The position numbers were made by a program, and so were the translations under genes. Source: an uncultured Eubacteriales bacterium (GTDB taxonomy: Bacteria > Bacillota > Clostridia > Oscillospirales > Oscillospiraceae). From it: a stretch of 7,309 bases of DNA. The stretch lies in contig URPU01000100.1 in assembly GCA_900549865.1 (NCBI GenBank), forward strand, positions 1-7,309, written 5' to 3'. Of this stretch, positions 6,112-7,309 are shown piece by piece. The notes beneath the pieces are model-generated. The model worked only from the letters and a program-made list of their open reading frames with translations. It was not told the DNA's origin and made no database searches. Within the stretch, counting starts at the first letter, position 1. Each line of letters opens with the position of its first letter.

Positions 6112-6122
6112 TTGTACTATAG
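6100..6122. promoter_or_regulatory. Perfect dyad overlapping the -10, candidate operator
   Basis: CTATAGTA (6100-6107) and TACTATAG (6115-6122) are perfect 8-bp inverted arms with a 7-bp centre. The repeat covers the -10 and the expected start point, so a bound protein would block initiation. The cognate regulator is not known; the upstream XRE protein is the nearest candidate. Confidence 0.6.
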
Positions 6123-6161
6123 ATATGTACGCATATTCTAACGGTATTGGGAGGCCATTTT

Positions 6162-7309
6162 ATGAAACGATTTTTGTCAATGCTGCTTTGCGCGGCGATG
6201 ATGCTGAGCATGTTCCCGGCAAGTGCGTTTGCCGATGATGCATCTGGTGCGGATGCGGAGCCGGTTATTGTAGAGGAAAGCATGCCGGTTGAGCCGTTTG
6301 TGGAGCAGCCGCAGGCGCCCGAAGAGACGCCGGGGGAGCCGGTGCCCACAGAGGAACCGGAATATGTTGAAATTCCGGAGCCCACGGCGGCACCGGAAGA
6401 CGACACCCCCACGGAGGAGCCGACGGAAGAGCCATCAGGGGAACCGTCGGAGGAGCCTGCGCCTGCACTTTTCATCGAGGCGGCGGGATATGAATATGCA
6501 GATGAAAACGGCGCTGTGCATTACGTGCTTGAATGCGGCGAGGATACGTTTGCACTCACGCCGGAGATAACGACCAACGGCGCGCTTACATGGCAATGGT
6601 TTATTTATGATGAGACGACGGGCGAGTATACGAATGCCGGCGAATATGGTGATACGCTCACCCTCCCGGTGGACGGCGTGCTTCTTACGCCTGACGCCTA
6701 TCTGTGCGTGGCGACGGCGTCACTTGAGGCGGAAAGCAGAGAGCTTTTCTGCTACTTCACTGTGACGCAGACCGATGCGGCGACGCAGGCGGCGGGGGAT
6801 GTGCGTGTAACCAGCGTTTCCGACTATACCTATACTATACTTAATGGCAGCTACATAAGTCTCACGGGCTATTCCGGAACGGACACGGAGGTCGTGATTC
6901 CGGCGGCAATAGACGGCTATACCGTGCAGAAACTCGGCGATGATTTATTTAAGAATAATAAGCTTATAACAAAGGTGACGCTTCCCGACAGCCTTGAGTA
7001 TATCGGCAGCGGTGTTTTCTCTGGCTGCACGGGCCTCACGACGATAGTGTTCAATCCCGGCATTACGGCGATAGGGAACAGCATGTTTTCCGGGTGCACA
7101 GGTCTGACAAGTATAGAGATACCTGCAACGGTGACGAGCATAGGGAATTATGCATTCCAGAACTGCGAAAATCTCAAAAGCGTGACCATGCATAATGGCC
7201 TGACTAACATCGGGGAGCGTGCGTTCAGCGGATGTACGTGGATAAGTGCAATTACCCTGCCAGACAGTGTGGCGGTAATAAAATATGGGGCATTCTATGG
7301 CTGTACGAA
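6162..7309 (+). CDS. Secreted BspA-like LRR_5 surface protein, 3' end outside window
   Basis: At least 382 residues are encoded, with no stop before the window ends. Residues 1-24 are a classic signal peptide (KR, a hydrophobic core, AFA before DD). Residues 25-102 are a linker rich in Glu, Pro and Thr that likely spans the cell wall. Residues about 103-205 look like an Ig-like beta domain (LTWQWFIYDETTGEYTNAG, then DAYLCVATA). Residues 214-270 form the cap of the repeat domain. From 271 there are 23-residue LRR_5 repeats: 271-293, 294-316, 317-339, 340-362 and a partial 363-382, each with the pattern LPxSVxxIGxxAFxGCxxL. BspA/TpLRR proteins bind host matrix, other bacteria or glycoproteins at the cell surface. 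ATG 6162 has GGGAGG 7 nt upstream. How it is anchored cannot be told because the C-terminus is missing. Confidence 0.9.
   Translation, partial: MKRFLSMLLCAAMMLSMFPASAFADDASGADAEPVIVEESMPVEPFVEQPQAPEETPGEPVPTEEPEYVEIPEPTAAPEDDTPTEEPTEEPSGEPSEEPAPALFIEAAGYEYADENGAVHYVLECGEDTFALTPEITTNGALTWQWFIYDETTGEYTNAGEYGDTLTLPVDGVLLTPDAYLCVATASLEAESRELFCYFTVTQTDAATQAAGDVRVTSVSDYTYTILNGSYISLTGYSGTDTEVVIPAAIDGYTVQKLGDDLFKNNKLITKVTLPDSLEYIGSGVFSGCTGLTTIVFNPGITAIGNSMFSGCTGLTSIEIPATVTSIGNYAFQNCENLKSVTMHNGLTNIGERAFSGCTWISAITLPDSVAVIKYGAFYGCT

Noticed and set aside
5681..6160. Toxin-antitoxin module around the XRE gene
   Set aside because: No toxin-like gene lies next to it; the following gene is a secreted LRR_5 protein with its own promoter.
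6056..6475. Minus-strand frame rich in Ser and Gly
   Set aside because: It is the antisense of the Glu/Pro/Thr-rich stalk of the surface-protein gene, which has a signal peptide, promoter and ribosome binding site on the plus strand.

Overview
The window looks like chromosomal DNA from a moderately GC-rich Gram-positive bacterium, most likely a gut-type Clostridia member. This rests on strong GGAGG-type ribosome binding sites, sigma-A promoters, and the gene families seen: a small XRE regulator, a BspA-like LRR_5 surface protein, a WYL regulator, and a GyrI-domain MerR. No rRNA, tRNA, insertion sequence, CRISPR array or integrase is visible. I found no convincing novel multi-gene system.

Left block (1-2887, minus strand). 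In transcription order this holds a MerR-family regulator with a GyrI-like effector domain, broken by one in-frame TGA. A strong intrinsic terminator follows, then a MerR-type promoter (19-bp spacer carrying a dyad) that drives a small TrmO/TsaA-family tRNA methyltransferase. Next is a separate near-consensus promoter driving a TetR regulator, which is translationally coupled through a TTG start to a membrane-anchored C39-like cysteine protease. Isoleucine codons in this block are mostly ATC.

Middle block (2902-5287, minus strand). In transcription order this holds a small HIRAN-domain protein with an acidic tail, a WYL-domain regulator, and a polytopic membrane protein resembling DUF2238/YjdF. 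Isoleucine codons are mostly ATA in the membrane protein and WYL gene, so the 14-nt gap at 2888-2901 may be a junction between DNA of different ancestry.

Right block (about 5342-7309, plus strand). A 339-nt intergenic region has hairpins but no firm gene. It is followed by an 88-aa XRE regulator, a strong hairpin, and a sigma-A promoter whose -10 lies in a perfect 8-bp-arm dyad. That promoter drives a secreted LRR_5 surface protein that runs off the window end; this gene is open at 7309.

How the parts may work together (inference): the MerR protein would have activated the trmO-like gene, and the TetR protein would autoregulate itself and the protease. The XRE protein is one candidate for the dyad before the surface protein.
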